Shown piece by piece: positions 14,691 through 22,949 of a stretch of 25,507 bases of DNA. Made by a program: the position numbers and the translations under genes. Numbering within the stretch: position 1 is the first letter of the stretch; each line of letters opens with the position of its first letter. The stretch is from Candidatus Bathyarchaeota archaeon (lineage in GTDB: Archaea; Thermoproteota; Bathyarchaeia; TCS64): the NCBI GenBank assembly GCA_030691555.1, contig JAUYEB010000310.1, forward strand, positions 1 to 25,507, written 5' to 3'. The notes beneath the pieces were generated by a model. It was not told the DNA's origin. It worked only from the letters and a program-made list of their open reading frames with translations, and ran no database searches.

Positions 14691-14722
14691 TCGACGCGTT
14701 CTCCCCCATTCGTGATTGTGGG

Positions 14723-14827
14723 ATGATCGAGAAAAACACTGCAGTCTTCACGTGGGATGGTGAGGTCGCCGGAATGCTCCTCGTAAACGGCTACAGTGGG
14801 GCATTCATCGAGAACACACAGGGCTGA
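14723..14827 (+). CDS. 34-residue ORF at the head of the site B transcript
   Basis: This short frame, ATG to TGA, is GC-rich at third codon positions like its neighbours. It begins about 10 bases after the predicted transcription start and ends 6 bases before the next gene's start. The peptide is neutral, without Cys or His, and contains FTWDGEVAG and VNGYSGAFIENTQG. I recognise no family. It may be a real small protein, a leader peptide coupled to the next gene, or chance. Confidence 0.4.
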   Translation: MIEKNTAVFTWDGEVAGMLLVNGYSGAFIENTQG

Positions 14828-14833
14828 CCATAT

Positions 14834-15475
14834 TTGGCGACGATACTCGACACCCTAGCGGATAATCTCCACTACGGAGACTGGTTCTCCTTCCTAGGCT
14901 GGTTCCTAATATTCGCGCTCTTCCTCGCCTTCCTCCCCTTCAACAGGAAGAGCGGGATCAAGCCGACCAGCGTGTACATAGCGTTCATAGTTGCATCCGC
15001 ATTCGAGATGTTCGGGATACCCCTAAGCATGTACTTCGTGGGGTGGGCCTTCGGAGTCACCTTACCTCTAGGAGTTCTATGGGGTCACACGCTCCAAGGC
15101 TGGGCGGGCTACCTCAGCATGTACGTTGGGTACGGGCTCAACCTCGTCGGCGCCGCCCTCATCTACTACGGCTGGAGGGCCGTCTACAGGGATTACTGGG
15201 GCAGGGAGGAGGGGGAGGGGAAGCTGGTCACCGGCGGCGTCTACTCTTACAGCCGCCATCCCCAGTACGCGGGGTTCCTGCTGTTGACCCTCGGATTGCT
15301 CGTGCACTGGGCCACGATTCCGCTACTGATCATGTGGCCGATCCTCGTCTTCCAGTATTACAGGCTAGCCAAAAAGGAGGAGAAGGAGATGGAGAACGAG
15401 TTCGGCGAGGAGTACACGAAATATCAGCAGAAAACCCCGATGTTCCTCCTCCGCGTCACGCCCTATCCAAAATGA
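14834..15475 (+). CDS. Isoprenylcysteine carboxyl methyltransferase-like membrane protein
   Basis: The 213-residue integral membrane protein has about five hydrophobic segments and the ICMT/PEMT-type C-terminal signature: GGVYSYSRHPQYAG (134-147, with the Arg-His-Pro triad at 141-143) followed by an EEKEMENEFGEEYTKY segment (182-197). This family methylates small lipids, thiols or prenyl-cysteine with SAM at the membrane. Archaeal and bacterial members mostly have unknown substrates. The start is TTG at 14834, with no strong ribosome site, so coupling to the 34-codon ORF is plausible. Transcription comes from site B, placing it in the putative metal regulon. The PP-loop gene follows after 64 bases, probably in the same transcript. 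Confidence 0.8.
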   Translation: MATILDTLADNLHYGDWFSFLGWFLIFALFLAFLPFNRKSGIKPTSVYIAFIVASAFEMFGIPLSMYFVGWAFGVTLPLGVLWGHTLQGWAGYLSMYVGYGLNLVGAALIYYGWRAVYRDYWGREEGEGKLVTGGVYSYSRHPQYAGFLLLTLGLLVHWATIPLLIMWPILVFQYYRLAKKEEKEMENEFGEEYTKYQQKTPMFLLRVTPYPK

Positions 15476-15539
15476 AACCCATAGCTGTAGCAAAGGATTA
15501 AGTTCAGGCACTATGTGAAGAAGAAAGGCGATAGATGTA

Positions 15540-16535
15540 ATGGAAGGCAAGGCTTTGGCGCTCCTCTCCGGGGGACTCGACAGCACACTCGCGGTCAAGA
15601 TGGTGCGGGACATGGGCCTCGAGGTCGAGGCGGTCCACTTCACCACCCCCTTCTGCCAGTGCGACAAGTGCAGCGTCGACACCACGGCGGAGCGGCTCGA
15701 CGTCAAGGTCCACCACGTCTTCCTAGGCGAGGAGTTCCTCGCGGTCGTCGCCGACCCGCCACACGGCAGGGGGAGCCAGATGAACGTCTGCATCGACTGC
15801 CGCATACTCATGCTCAGGAAGGCGAAGAGGCTAGCCGAGGAGATAGGCGCGGGCTTCTTCGTCACGGGCGAGGTCCTCGGTCAGCGCCCCATGAGCCAGC
15901 ACGGCTCCGCGATGCGCCTCATAGAGCGCGAGGCCGGCGTAGAGAGCCTCGTCCTCAGGCCCCTCTCTGGGAAGCTCATGAAGGAGACCCGCATGGAGGA
16001 TGAGGGTATCGTCGACCGGGAAAAGCTCCTCGACATAAGCGGCAGGAGGAGACTCCCACAGTTTGAGCTAGCTGAAAAGCTCGGGGTCTACGACTACCCC
16101 TGCCCCTCCGGCGGCTGCCTCCTCACCGACCCCGAGTTCGCCGCGAGGCTCCGGGACTACCTAGACAACGACGGCACCCCCACCATCGAGACCATCCTCC
16201 TCCTCAAGGCAGGGAGACACTTCAGGGTAGGCTCCACCCGCATCGTCGTCGGTAGGAACGAGGTGGAAAACAACATCCTCGAGGGCCTCGCCCGCCGCGG
16301 GGGGACCCGCATGGAGGTCGAGGGCCATAACGGGCCCGTGACCCTCGTCGTGGGGGACGGCGAGGATGCTATCCGGAAGGCGGCGGCGTTGACCGTGAGG
16401 TACTCCGACGCGCCGAGGGGCGAGCCGGTCTGGGTGGTGGTCGCATCCGGCGATCAGGCGACCAGAATCCAGGCGGAGGCCATCGACGAGGGTGAGCTGG
16501 AGTCTATCAGGATTCAGAAAAAGGGGAAAAAGTAG
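15540..16535 (+). CDS. PP-loop ATPase, ThiI/MnmA-like tRNA thiolation protein
   Basis: The 331-residue protein starts with the adenylating PP-loop SGGLDS (10-15). The middle holds VTGEVLGQRPMSQH (108-121), LRPLSGKLMKET (139-150) and DISGRRRLPQ (165-174), a pattern seen in ThiI/TrmU-like enzymes that thiolate tRNA uridines. Cysteines form clusters: C39, C41 and C44, then C84 and C87 (CIDC), then C188 and C193 (CPSGGC), which could hold an Fe-S cluster or carry sulfur. The C-terminal part (about 215-331) resembles the NFACT-R/DUF814 type RNA-binding region often attached to this family. The ATG at 15540 has a loosely spaced AAGG upstream. The exact RNA target is unknown. Cysteine- and sulfur-based chemistry would be copper-sensitive, a possible reason for its position. 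Confidence 0.8.
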   Translation: MEGKALALLSGGLDSTLAVKMVRDMGLEVEAVHFTTPFCQCDKCSVDTTAERLDVKVHHVFLGEEFLAVVADPPHGRGSQMNVCIDCRILMLRKAKRLAEEIGAGFFVTGEVLGQRPMSQHGSAMRLIEREAGVESLVLRPLSGKLMKETRMEDEGIVDREKLLDISGRRRLPQFELAEKLGVYDYPCPSGGCLLTDPEFAARLRDYLDNDGTPTIETILLLKAGRHFRVGSTRIVVGRNEVENNILEGLARRGGTRMEVEGHNGPVTLVVGDGEDAIRKAAALTVRYSDAPRGEPVWVVVASGDQATRIQAEAIDEGELESIRIQKKGKK

Positions 16536-16637
16536 TCGATAATAGTGCTCTTCAGTCTTCGTTATAATCACCGACGTTCGCCCTTTTTTTCACGTCGTGA
16601 ATCGCCGGTGATCCACGTTCAAATCCATTAAAACTAG
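16536..16637 (+). terminator. T-run terminator and inverted repeats after the PP-loop gene
   Basis: A run of seven T at 16584-16590 lies about 50 bases past the stop and is a plausible archaeal terminator. It is enclosed by ATCACCG (16567-16573) and CGGTGAT (16606-16612), a 7-bp inverted repeat. A second near-palindrome, TTCACGTCGTGAA (16589-16601), lies inside it. Confidence 0.5.
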
Positions 16638-16664
16638 ACGTATCATAATTAGATATATTTATAT
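16638..16664 (+). promoter_or_regulatory. 21-bp dyad plus TATA box (site C)
   Basis: ACGTATC-ATAATTA-GATATAT (16638-16658) has a perfect right arm and two changes in the left arm. It overlaps the TATA box TATTTATAT (16656-16664) by three bases, the same layout as sites B and D. The predicted start is about 16686, 11 bases before the ATG of the small membrane protein. Confidence 0.6.
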
Positions 16665-16696
16665 TTTCAGAGCCCGTCTACGTTTCCGATAAACGC

Positions 16697-16852
16697 ATGA
16701 TTTGTTGCCTCGGTTTAGTCATAGGCGCAGCCGTGGGCTTGTGGCTAGGAGGGCCGTGGGTCTTCGTGGCCCCCGCGGTTGGGTTCGTTGGCGGCCTCTT
16801 CTTAGACCAACACGTGATGAGGTTCATCTCGGCTAGGAAGCGTGGAGTTTAG
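16697..16852 (+). CDS. 51-residue small membrane protein
   Basis: This short frame from ATG at 16697 is hydrophobic and glycine-rich with one or two membrane segments (about 3-20 and 22-37) and a basic tail, FISARKRGV. It begins MICC, giving two adjacent cysteines near the membrane surface. It starts about 11 bases after the transcription start predicted from site C and overlaps the next gene's GTG by 11 bases in another frame, a typical coupling arrangement. No family is recognised. Its promoter link suggests metal-dependent expression. Confidence 0.6.
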   Translation: MICCLGLVIGAAVGLWLGGPWVFVAPAVGFVGGLFLDQHVMRFISARKRGV

Positions 16853-19247
16853 ACAGGAACTGCGTGCCCGAGAGAGAAGGGATTTGTCCGTGGATAAGGG
16901 AAGTGCTCAGCCAAGGCTCGTGTCGGCCGCGGTCCTAGTCGCGGTATTCGTCATGAGCGTCTCCGTTCTCATCATGGAAATCAGTGTCACGAGGATATCC
17001 TCGGTCATGTTCTCGTACCACTATGCCTTCTTAGCCGTGGCAACAACGTTTGCTGGGCTTGGGATGGGAGGGGTTCTAGGAGGGTATCTGTTAAAGAAAA
17101 CGCCCAAAGTAGGCCTTATTCCTCCCCTCGCGTTATCATGCATCGTATTCGTCCTGATGGCATTATCCTCATTGCTACTGACCACGGGTCTTCCCGCCCC
17201 AAACTTCGCGCTGAACACCATCCTCCTCTTCGCTGCGTTTTTACCCGCTGGCTTCTTCCTCTCCACATCCTACAGATACCTTTCATCCCTTGGAAACGCG
17301 GTTTACGCTGCTGATGTGCTCGGTGCCGCCGTCGGCTCGATTTTGATCATAACCTTGCTTGAGAAAGTCGATCCCTTCGGTTCCATCCTGATGGTGAGCC
17401 TCGTCCTAGCGTCGGCGTTGGTGTTCACAACGCTCGCCTCCAGATCTAAGAAACTCATAGGAGTAAACGTGGCGCTCGTCTTCGCCCTAGTAGCCATTCT
17501 ATTGTCGCCATCGGTCTTCAACACGAACATAAAGATGAACGCGGGCCAGGGGAAGGAACTCTACAGCTTCCTTAACGATCCGAAGTACGGCGCCAGTATA
17601 ACGGAGTCGAGGTGGAGCCCTTTTGGTCGAACTGACCTCGTCGACTTGAAGGCGATACCCGACTACAAGCTGATATTCATAGACGGCGGCGCGGGCTCTT
17701 TCATGTACCGGTTCAGCGGCGATGTCTCCAACGTTTCGGACGCCGTCGGCCAGCTGAGGAACACGACCGCCGCCTTCCCCTACTATTTCTCGGGCAAGGA
17801 GGATGTGCTCATCATCGGCCCCGGGGGAGGCATCGATGTCCTCACCGGGCTTCTGTTCAACGTCACCAACATACACGCCGTGGAGATCAACGGGGACATG
17901 GTAGACATCGTGAATGAGTACTCCGATTATAACGGCGGGATATACACGCGCTTCGACAACGTCCAGGTCCACGTGGACGAGGGGAGGAACTACCTAAGGC
18001 GCACGAGACAGAGCTACGACGCCATCGTGCTCAACATACCCATCACGAAAACCCTCCAGGGAACCTTCGAGAACTCCATGGCCGAGAACTACCTGTTCAC
18101 CGTGGAGTCGATGAGGGACTACCTAGGCCACCTGAAGGACGACGGCCTACTCGTCGTGGTCGCCCACGACCCCGCTGAGGTGTACAAGCTCGTGACCACG
18201 ACCATCGAGGCAAACGGAGGGGCCTCCACGGCCAAACAGACGCTCAGACAAATAGTCGCGACAGAGGGGCATGATCACCCGGCTTTTCCGGTCGTCGTCG
18301 TGAAAAAGACCCCATTCAGCCAAGAAGAGTCGGCCTCCATGCTGGCGAAGTCAGACGAGCTTAACATGATGCCGATCTACTTCCCGTACATAAACGGGAC
18401 GGAGAGGTCTCGCCTCGACCCTAACCTACTCGCACTGGAGGAAGGGACCAGCGTGGCTGATCTGGTGTCCGCGGGGGCCCGTGCCAGCTTTGACCTGCTC
18501 CCACCCGTCGACGACAGGCCCTTCTTCTACAAGTTCGACTTGGGTCTCCCGGATACGCTCTCACAGCTCCTGACCGTATCAACGATCTTGGCCTTCGCCG
18601 GGTTGACCGCGTATGTGGTCTTTGGGAGGGGGAAGGAGGCGTCGCCGGATGTTCCGAGGGAGAAATCGAGTCGGAAGCCCTCGCTCTTCATGGTCCTATA
18701 CTTCGCGACCATCGGCGTCGGTTTCATGCTGTTCGAGGCGCCGGTCATACAGAAGTTCATGCTCTTCCTCGGACCACCCACCATCGCCATCTCGACGGTC
18801 CTCTTCGGGTTACTACTCTGGATGGGCGTCGGTGGTTTGCTGAGTAAGAGATACGGCTCACCCAAGGGCGTCGCATTCAAAGCCGCACTGCTCATCGGGG
18901 TGTCGATGATACTCTACACGATCACCCTGCCCTTGATCTTCGATTCTCTCCTCGGGCTCGACCTAGTCTACAGGCTGGCTTCCGCTTTTCTCCTTCTCGG
19001 GCCCGCGGGGCTCTTGCTAGGTATCCCATTTTCGGCGGGCATAGCCATAATGGATCAGGAGTATCATGGCCGCGACGTTGCCTGGATGTGGGGGGTAAAT
19101 GGGCTCTTCTCGCTGTTAGGCTCCAGTCTAGCCGCTTCGTTAGCCATGCTCGCCGGGTTCAACGCCACCATTCTGGTCGGAGCCGGTCTATACTTGATAA
19201 TCTCCTTCGTGGGGATTTCAAGAATGAATCAGGGTGATCGGATCTAG
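16842..19247 (+). CDS. Membrane protein with internal spermidine-synthase-like domain
   Basis: The 801-residue protein has about six or seven membrane segments in residues 27-222, a soluble Rossmann domain (about 235-560) and six or more C-terminal membrane segments (about 575-795). The soluble part looks like a spermidine synthase/SAM-binding fold: DVLIIGPGGGIDVL (321-334), AVEIN (346-350, acidic end of strand 2) and DEGRNYL (379-385). The next strand reads YDAIVLNIPITKTLQG, lacking the catalytic acidic residues of the D-x-x-D-P motif, so true aminopropyl transfer is doubtful. This fused architecture is widespread and uncharacterised. The GTG at 16842 overlaps the small upstream gene; a GTG at 16890, after GAAGGGAT, is an alternative start. 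Confidence 0.85.
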   Translation: MEFRQELRARERRDLSVDKGSAQPRLVSAAVLVAVFVMSVSVLIMEISVTRISSVMFSYHYAFLAVATTFAGLGMGGVLGGYLLKKTPKVGLIPPLALSCIVFVLMALSSLLLTTGLPAPNFALNTILLFAAFLPAGFFLSTSYRYLSSLGNAVYAADVLGAAVGSILIITLLEKVDPFGSILMVSLVLASALVFTTLASRSKKLIGVNVALVFALVAILLSPSVFNTNIKMNAGQGKELYSFLNDPKYGASITESRWSPFGRTDLVDLKAIPDYKLIFIDGGAGSFMYRFSGDVSNVSDAVGQLRNTTAAFPYYFSGKEDVLIIGPGGGIDVLTGLLFNVTNIHAVEINGDMVDIVNEYSDYNGGIYTRFDNVQVHVDEGRNYLRRTRQSYDAIVLNIPITKTLQGTFENSMAENYLFTVESMRDYLGHLKDDGLLVVVAHDPAEVYKLVTTTIEANGGASTAKQTLRQIVATEGHDHPAFPVVVVKKTPFSQEESASMLAKSDELNMMPIYFPYINGTERSRLDPNLLALEEGTSVADLVSAGARASFDLLPPVDDRPFFYKFDLGLPDTLSQLLTVSTILAFAGLTAYVVFGRGKEASPDVPREKSSRKPSLFMVLYFATIGVGFMLFEAPVIQKFMLFLGPPTIAISTVLFGLLLWMGVGGLLSKRYGSPKGVAFKAALLIGVSMILYTITLPLIFDSLLGLDLVYRLASAFLLLGPAGLLLGIPFSAGIAIMDQEYHGRDVAWMWGVNGLFSLLGSSLAASLAMLAGFNATILVGAGLYLIISFVGISRMNQGDRI

Positions 19248-19339
19248 CTTTCTTGCTTCGCGGTGGATTTCTCCGTAAAGCTTTTGTTTTATGCTTTCCT
19301 ACGCTTTACATACGGAAAGGCGCGGACTGCCTGAATATG

Positions 19340-19366
19340 ATATATCTTATTATGATATATTTATAT
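19340..19366 (+). promoter_or_regulatory. 21-bp dyad plus TATA box at the Cu ATPase promoter (site D)
   Basis: ATATATC-TTATTAT-GATATAT (19340-19360) is a perfect 7-bp inverted repeat and the best copy of the dyad. It overlaps the TATA box TATTTATAT (19358-19366) by three bases, as at sites B and C. The predicted transcription start is about 19388, and the GTG start is at 19410. Confidence 0.7.
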
Positions 19367-19409
19367 AGGGCTCCCCCGTCCTTAAATTGCGTAAAATAAC
19401 TCGAAGTGA

Positions 19410-21530
19410 GTGACTGTGGCGAGAGACCCTATCTGTGGCATGTATGTAGACGAAGAGCACGCCGCGTTCAAGGTGGAGCAGGGGGGGAAGACCTACTACT
19501 TCTGCAGCGAGGAGTGCAAACGGACCTTCCTAGCCCCCGAGGAGGAGCTGAAGCGCATGAAGAGGAGGGTGGCTGTAGCCATGTCCGGGGTTGTCATCCT
19601 CGCGATTCTTAGGGCAGGGGCGTTCCTCGCCCTAGCAGCGGGAGCCACGATACTGACGTGGGCGCCCATCCCGCAGCTGCCGTGGTTTACATGGGGCTGG
19701 TGGCTCTTCCTGATCACCACACCCGTCCAGTTCATCGGCGGGTGGACGTTCTACGTCGGCTCATACCACGCCCTCAAGAACAGGGTCGCAAACATGGACC
19801 TGCTCATCGCGATCGGCACGTTGACCGCGTATTTCTACAGTCTAACCGTCCTGTTGTTTCCCAAACTCTTGCCCGTGGCCGAGAGGGACGTCTACTTCGA
19901 GGTCTCCGCTGTCATCATCGCCTTCGTGCTCCTCGGGAAGTACATGGAGGACTTCATCAAGAAGAGGAGCGCGGCCGCCGTGAGGAGGCTCCTCGACTTG
20001 GCGCCGACGACCGCGAGGGTCATCCGGGACGGCGTCGAGTGCGAGGTCCCGGCCGAGACCCTCGAGGTCGGCGAGATCATCATAGTTCGTCCGGGGGAGA
20101 AGATCGCCACGGACGGCGAGGTCATCGAGGGAAGCTCATCGGTCGACGAGTCGATGATAACCGGCGAGAGCCTACCCATCGAGAAGAAGACGGGGGACGT
20201 GGTGATAGGCGCCACGATAAACAAGAACGGGCTCCTCAGGTTCAAGGCGACGAAGGTGGGCGCGGACACGACCCTGGCGCAGATCGCGAAGATGGTAGAG
20301 GAGGCGCAGTCGTCCTCCGCCCCCATCCAGAAGATCGTCGACAGGGTCGCCGCCCTCTTCGTCCCGGGGATAATCATAACCTCGATCATCGCCTTCGTGG
20401 CGTGGAACCTGGCGGGCAACTTCACGGTCGGCCTGTTGTCATTCATAGCCGTCCTCATAGTCGCCTGCCCCTGCGCCATCGGGATAGCGACCCCCGCCGC
20501 CCTGATGGTCGGGGTCGGCAAGGGCGCAGAGTATGGCATCCTGATAAGAAACGGGGAGGTCCTTGAGCGGGCCCAGAAGCTCACCACGGTCGTGTTCGAC
20601 AAGACGGGGACCCTGACGAAGGGGGAGCCGAACGTCACCGACATCGTCCCCATGGCCGATGGGGGAAAGACCGCCGACGACGTCCTGGGCATCGCCGCCG
20701 CCATAGAGTACGGCTCGGATCACCCGATCGCTCAGGCAATCGTGAGGGCAGCCAAAGAACGCGGCCTTAAGATGCCGGAGGCCACAGACTTCAACACCGT
20801 CGCGGGGAAGGGCGTAAAGGCGAGAATCCGGGGAGCCGAGATACTGGTAGGCAACCTGAAGCTAGCCCAGGAGGCCGGGATAAAGGGCGGAGCCCACGAA
20901 ACAACGATAACCTCCCTCGAAGAGCAGGGCAAGACCACGATGATGGTGGCCGCGGACGGCAAGGTCGTCGGCATCATCGCCGTCGCGGACACAGTGAAAG
21001 AGACGGCCGCAGCGGCGGTGAAACGGCTCAAGGAGATGGGCATAAACGTCATCATGCTGACGGGTGACAACGAGCGCACCGCGAGGAACGTCGCCAAGAC
21101 CCTCGGTATCGACGACGTCATCGCGGGCGTCCTCCCCGAGGGGAAGATCGAGGAGGTCAAGCGGCTTCAGGCCGAAGGCAAGGTCGTCGCGATGGTGGGA
21201 GACGGCATAAACGACGCGCCCGCCCTCGCCCAGGCCGACATAGGCATCGCCATAGGAGGCGGCACCGACGTCGCGAAGGAGACCGGAGGCATCGTGCTGG
21301 TCAAGAACGACGTCAGGGACGTCGCCACCGCCATAGACCTTAGCAGGGCGACCATGAGCAAGATCAGGCAGAACCTGTTCCTCTCCCTCGTCTACAACAC
21401 AGCGCTCGTCCCAGTGGCCGCCTTCGGGCTCCTCAACCCCATGCTCTCCGCCGCGGCGATGTCCCTGAGCTCAGTCTCGGTGGTCGGGAACTCGGCGCTC
21501 CTCAGGAGATTCCGCAAAAAGGCCTACTAG
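19410..21530 (+). CDS. copA: P1B-type Cu+-transporting ATPase with N-terminal TRASH/YHS domain
   Basis: This pump uses ATP to move soft metal ions, probably Cu+, out across the membrane. The 706 residues show an N-terminal metal domain with DPICGMYV (Cys9) and FCSEECKRTF (Cys32, Cys36), of TRASH/YHS type rather than the usual HMA fold. The ATPase signatures follow: TGES (251-254), CPC in the membrane (353-355), DKTGT (397-401), the SDHP signature (His438-Pro439) and GDGINDAPA (597-605). The last segments contain YN (662-663) and MSLSS (684-688), the residues that distinguish Cu+ (P1B-1) pumps. The GTG at 19410 is used; another GTG two codons later is possible. The site D dyad at its promoter suggests control by the PadR-TRASH protein, whose metal domain is of the same general type. 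The metal is inferred from motifs. Confidence 0.93.
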   Translation: MTVARDPICGMYVDEEHAAFKVEQGGKTYYFCSEECKRTFLAPEEELKRMKRRVAVAMSGVVILAILRAGAFLALAAGATILTWAPIPQLPWFTWGWWLFLITTPVQFIGGWTFYVGSYHALKNRVANMDLLIAIGTLTAYFYSLTVLLFPKLLPVAERDVYFEVSAVIIAFVLLGKYMEDFIKKRSAAAVRRLLDLAPTTARVIRDGVECEVPAETLEVGEIIIVRPGEKIATDGEVIEGSSSVDESMITGESLPIEKKTGDVVIGATINKNGLLRFKATKVGADTTLAQIAKMVEEAQSSSAPIQKIVDRVAALFVPGIIITSIIAFVAWNLAGNFTVGLLSFIAVLIVACPCAIGIATPAALMVGVGKGAEYGILIRNGEVLERAQKLTTVVFDKTGTLTKGEPNVTDIVPMADGGKTADDVLGIAAAIEYGSDHPIAQAIVRAAKERGLKMPEATDFNTVAGKGVKARIRGAEILVGNLKLAQEAGIKGGAHETTITSLEEQGKTTMMVAADGKVVGIIAVADTVKETAAAAVKRLKEMGINVIMLTGDNERTARNVAKTLGIDDVIAGVLPEGKIEEVKRLQAEGKVVAMVGDGINDAPALAQADIGIAIGGGTDVAKETGGIVLVKNDVRDVATAIDLSRATMSKIRQNLFLSLVYNTALVPVAAFGLLNPMLSAAAMSLSSVSVVGNSALLRRFRKKAY

Positions 21531-21577
21531 ACCGTCACATAACCCCCATTTTTCCCCAACATGTAGGAGATGATACG

Positions 21578-22852
21578 ATGAAGAAAGACAACACCGCCCT
21601 ACCCGCAGTGATAAAGAAGAACACCATCCTCCTCATGATAGCCCAGGCGCTCATGAGCTCCAGCTCCCAGTTGATACCCTCCCTGGCGGGGATCATCGTG
21701 TTTAGGTTCACGGGCTCCCTGGTTCTGGTAGGTTTACCCCTGAGCATCGTGGGGATAGCCTCGGCCGTGGCGTCGTACCCCTCTGGGCACATCGCCGACT
21801 CCCGGGGGAGGCGACCTGTCCTAACGGCCGGCCTGATACTAGGGGGTGCTGCGGCTTTCCTGACCTTCTACGCCATCGTATCCGGCTCGTTCCCGCTATT
21901 CATCGTGGCCCTCGCGTTGGCGGGGATCGGCCAGGGGGCGACGAACCAGATCCGGGTCGCGGCGATCGACATGTACCCGGTCCACCGCAAGGCCGAGGGC
22001 CTGAGCTACGTTCTGGCTGGGAGCATCCTTGGGACCTTGGTCGCCCCCTTGATCGTCAACGTTACGGGTAGCTACGCCGCTGCCAACGGCCTCGACTCCC
22101 TGACGCTACCTTGGCTGGCCGTGCCCGTGATGGCGGCCGTTGCCGCGCTATTCGTCATCTTAACCAGGCCTGATACGCTGAAGATCGCGAAGAACCTGAA
22201 GGAGTATTACCCTGAAGAGGGGCTGGATAACGGTTCGAAGCCACCCTCGGAGGAGAATCGCCGCGTCGAGGTTGCCTCCCTGCTGAGGCGCTCCCCAATA
22301 GCGATCGCGATTACCAGCCTCACCCTGTCAGGTGCGGCAATCATGATCATGATTACTTCGCTCCTATCCGTGGTTCTGAAGCGCCTCGATTACGACCTGA
22401 CATTCATCACGCTCTCGGTCGCGATCCACATCCTCGGCATGTTCGGGCTATCCATAATATGGGGCAAGCTGGCGGACAGGTATGGCAGGAAAATAGTTCT
22501 GATCCTTGGCGCTCTCCTCATCGGCCCGGGGGCCCTGATCGCGGCCACTGCGTCGACGTATTGGATCATCACGCTGGGCTCCTTCCTGATAGGGCTCGGG
22601 TGGAGCGCCATCAACATCTCCGCAACATCGATCATCGGTGACCTGACCTTACCCAGCGTCCGCGGTCGCCTCCTGGGGATCACGGATCTGATAATAGGTT
22701 TGTTCAGCGTCGTGACCCCCATCGCGGCCGGGTGGGTGGCCCAGATGGTCGGGTTCCCGGTGCTGGGGGTCAGCGGCATAACCCTGTCCGCGTCGATACT
22801 AATCGTTGGGATTCTGTTGAGAGAGAAAAAACCGGGAGTCTACGCCCAGTAA
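21578..22852 (+). CDS. Major facilitator superfamily transporter
   Basis: The 424-residue protein has about twelve membrane segments in two halves, with a hydrophilic central loop (about 195-235, rich in Glu and Asn). Motif A occurs twice, as GHIADSRGRRP (70-80) between helices 2 and 3 and as GKLADRYGRK in the second half, typical of drug and small-molecule exporters. The substrate is unknown. The ATG at 21578 has GGAG about 10 bases upstream. The 47-base gap after the ATPase gene holds no clear promoter, so both are probably one transcript from site D. Confidence 0.88.
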   Translation: MKKDNTALPAVIKKNTILLMIAQALMSSSSQLIPSLAGIIVFRFTGSLVLVGLPLSIVGIASAVASYPSGHIADSRGRRPVLTAGLILGGAAAFLTFYAIVSGSFPLFIVALALAGIGQGATNQIRVAAIDMYPVHRKAEGLSYVLAGSILGTLVAPLIVNVTGSYAAANGLDSLTLPWLAVPVMAAVAALFVILTRPDTLKIAKNLKEYYPEEGLDNGSKPPSEENRRVEVASLLRRSPIAIAITSLTLSGAAIMIMITSLLSVVLKRLDYDLTFITLSVAIHILGMFGLSIIWGKLADRYGRKIVLILGALLIGPGALIAATASTYWIITLGSFLIGLGWSAINISATSIIGDLTLPSVRGRLLGITDLIIGLFSVVTPIAAGWVAQMVGFPVLGVSGITLSASILIVGILLREKKPGVYAQ

Positions 22853-22920
22853 AGAAAACTATCACGATCCACAACGCATTTAGAACCAACAACACGAGGC
22901 ACTCGGGAAAATAAGTTAAC

Positions 22921-22946
22921 TATAAATATATCTAATCAAGACATAT
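22921..22946 (+). promoter_or_regulatory. TATA box plus 21-bp dyad (site E)
   Basis: TATAAATA (22921-22928) overlaps by three bases the dyad ATATATC-TAATCAA-GACATAT (22926-22946), which has one mismatch. The predicted transcription start falls at the ATG at 22950. Layout and right-arm sequence match site A. Read in reverse complement, sites A and E give the same composite as B-D. Confidence 0.6.
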
Positions 22947-22949
22947 CTC

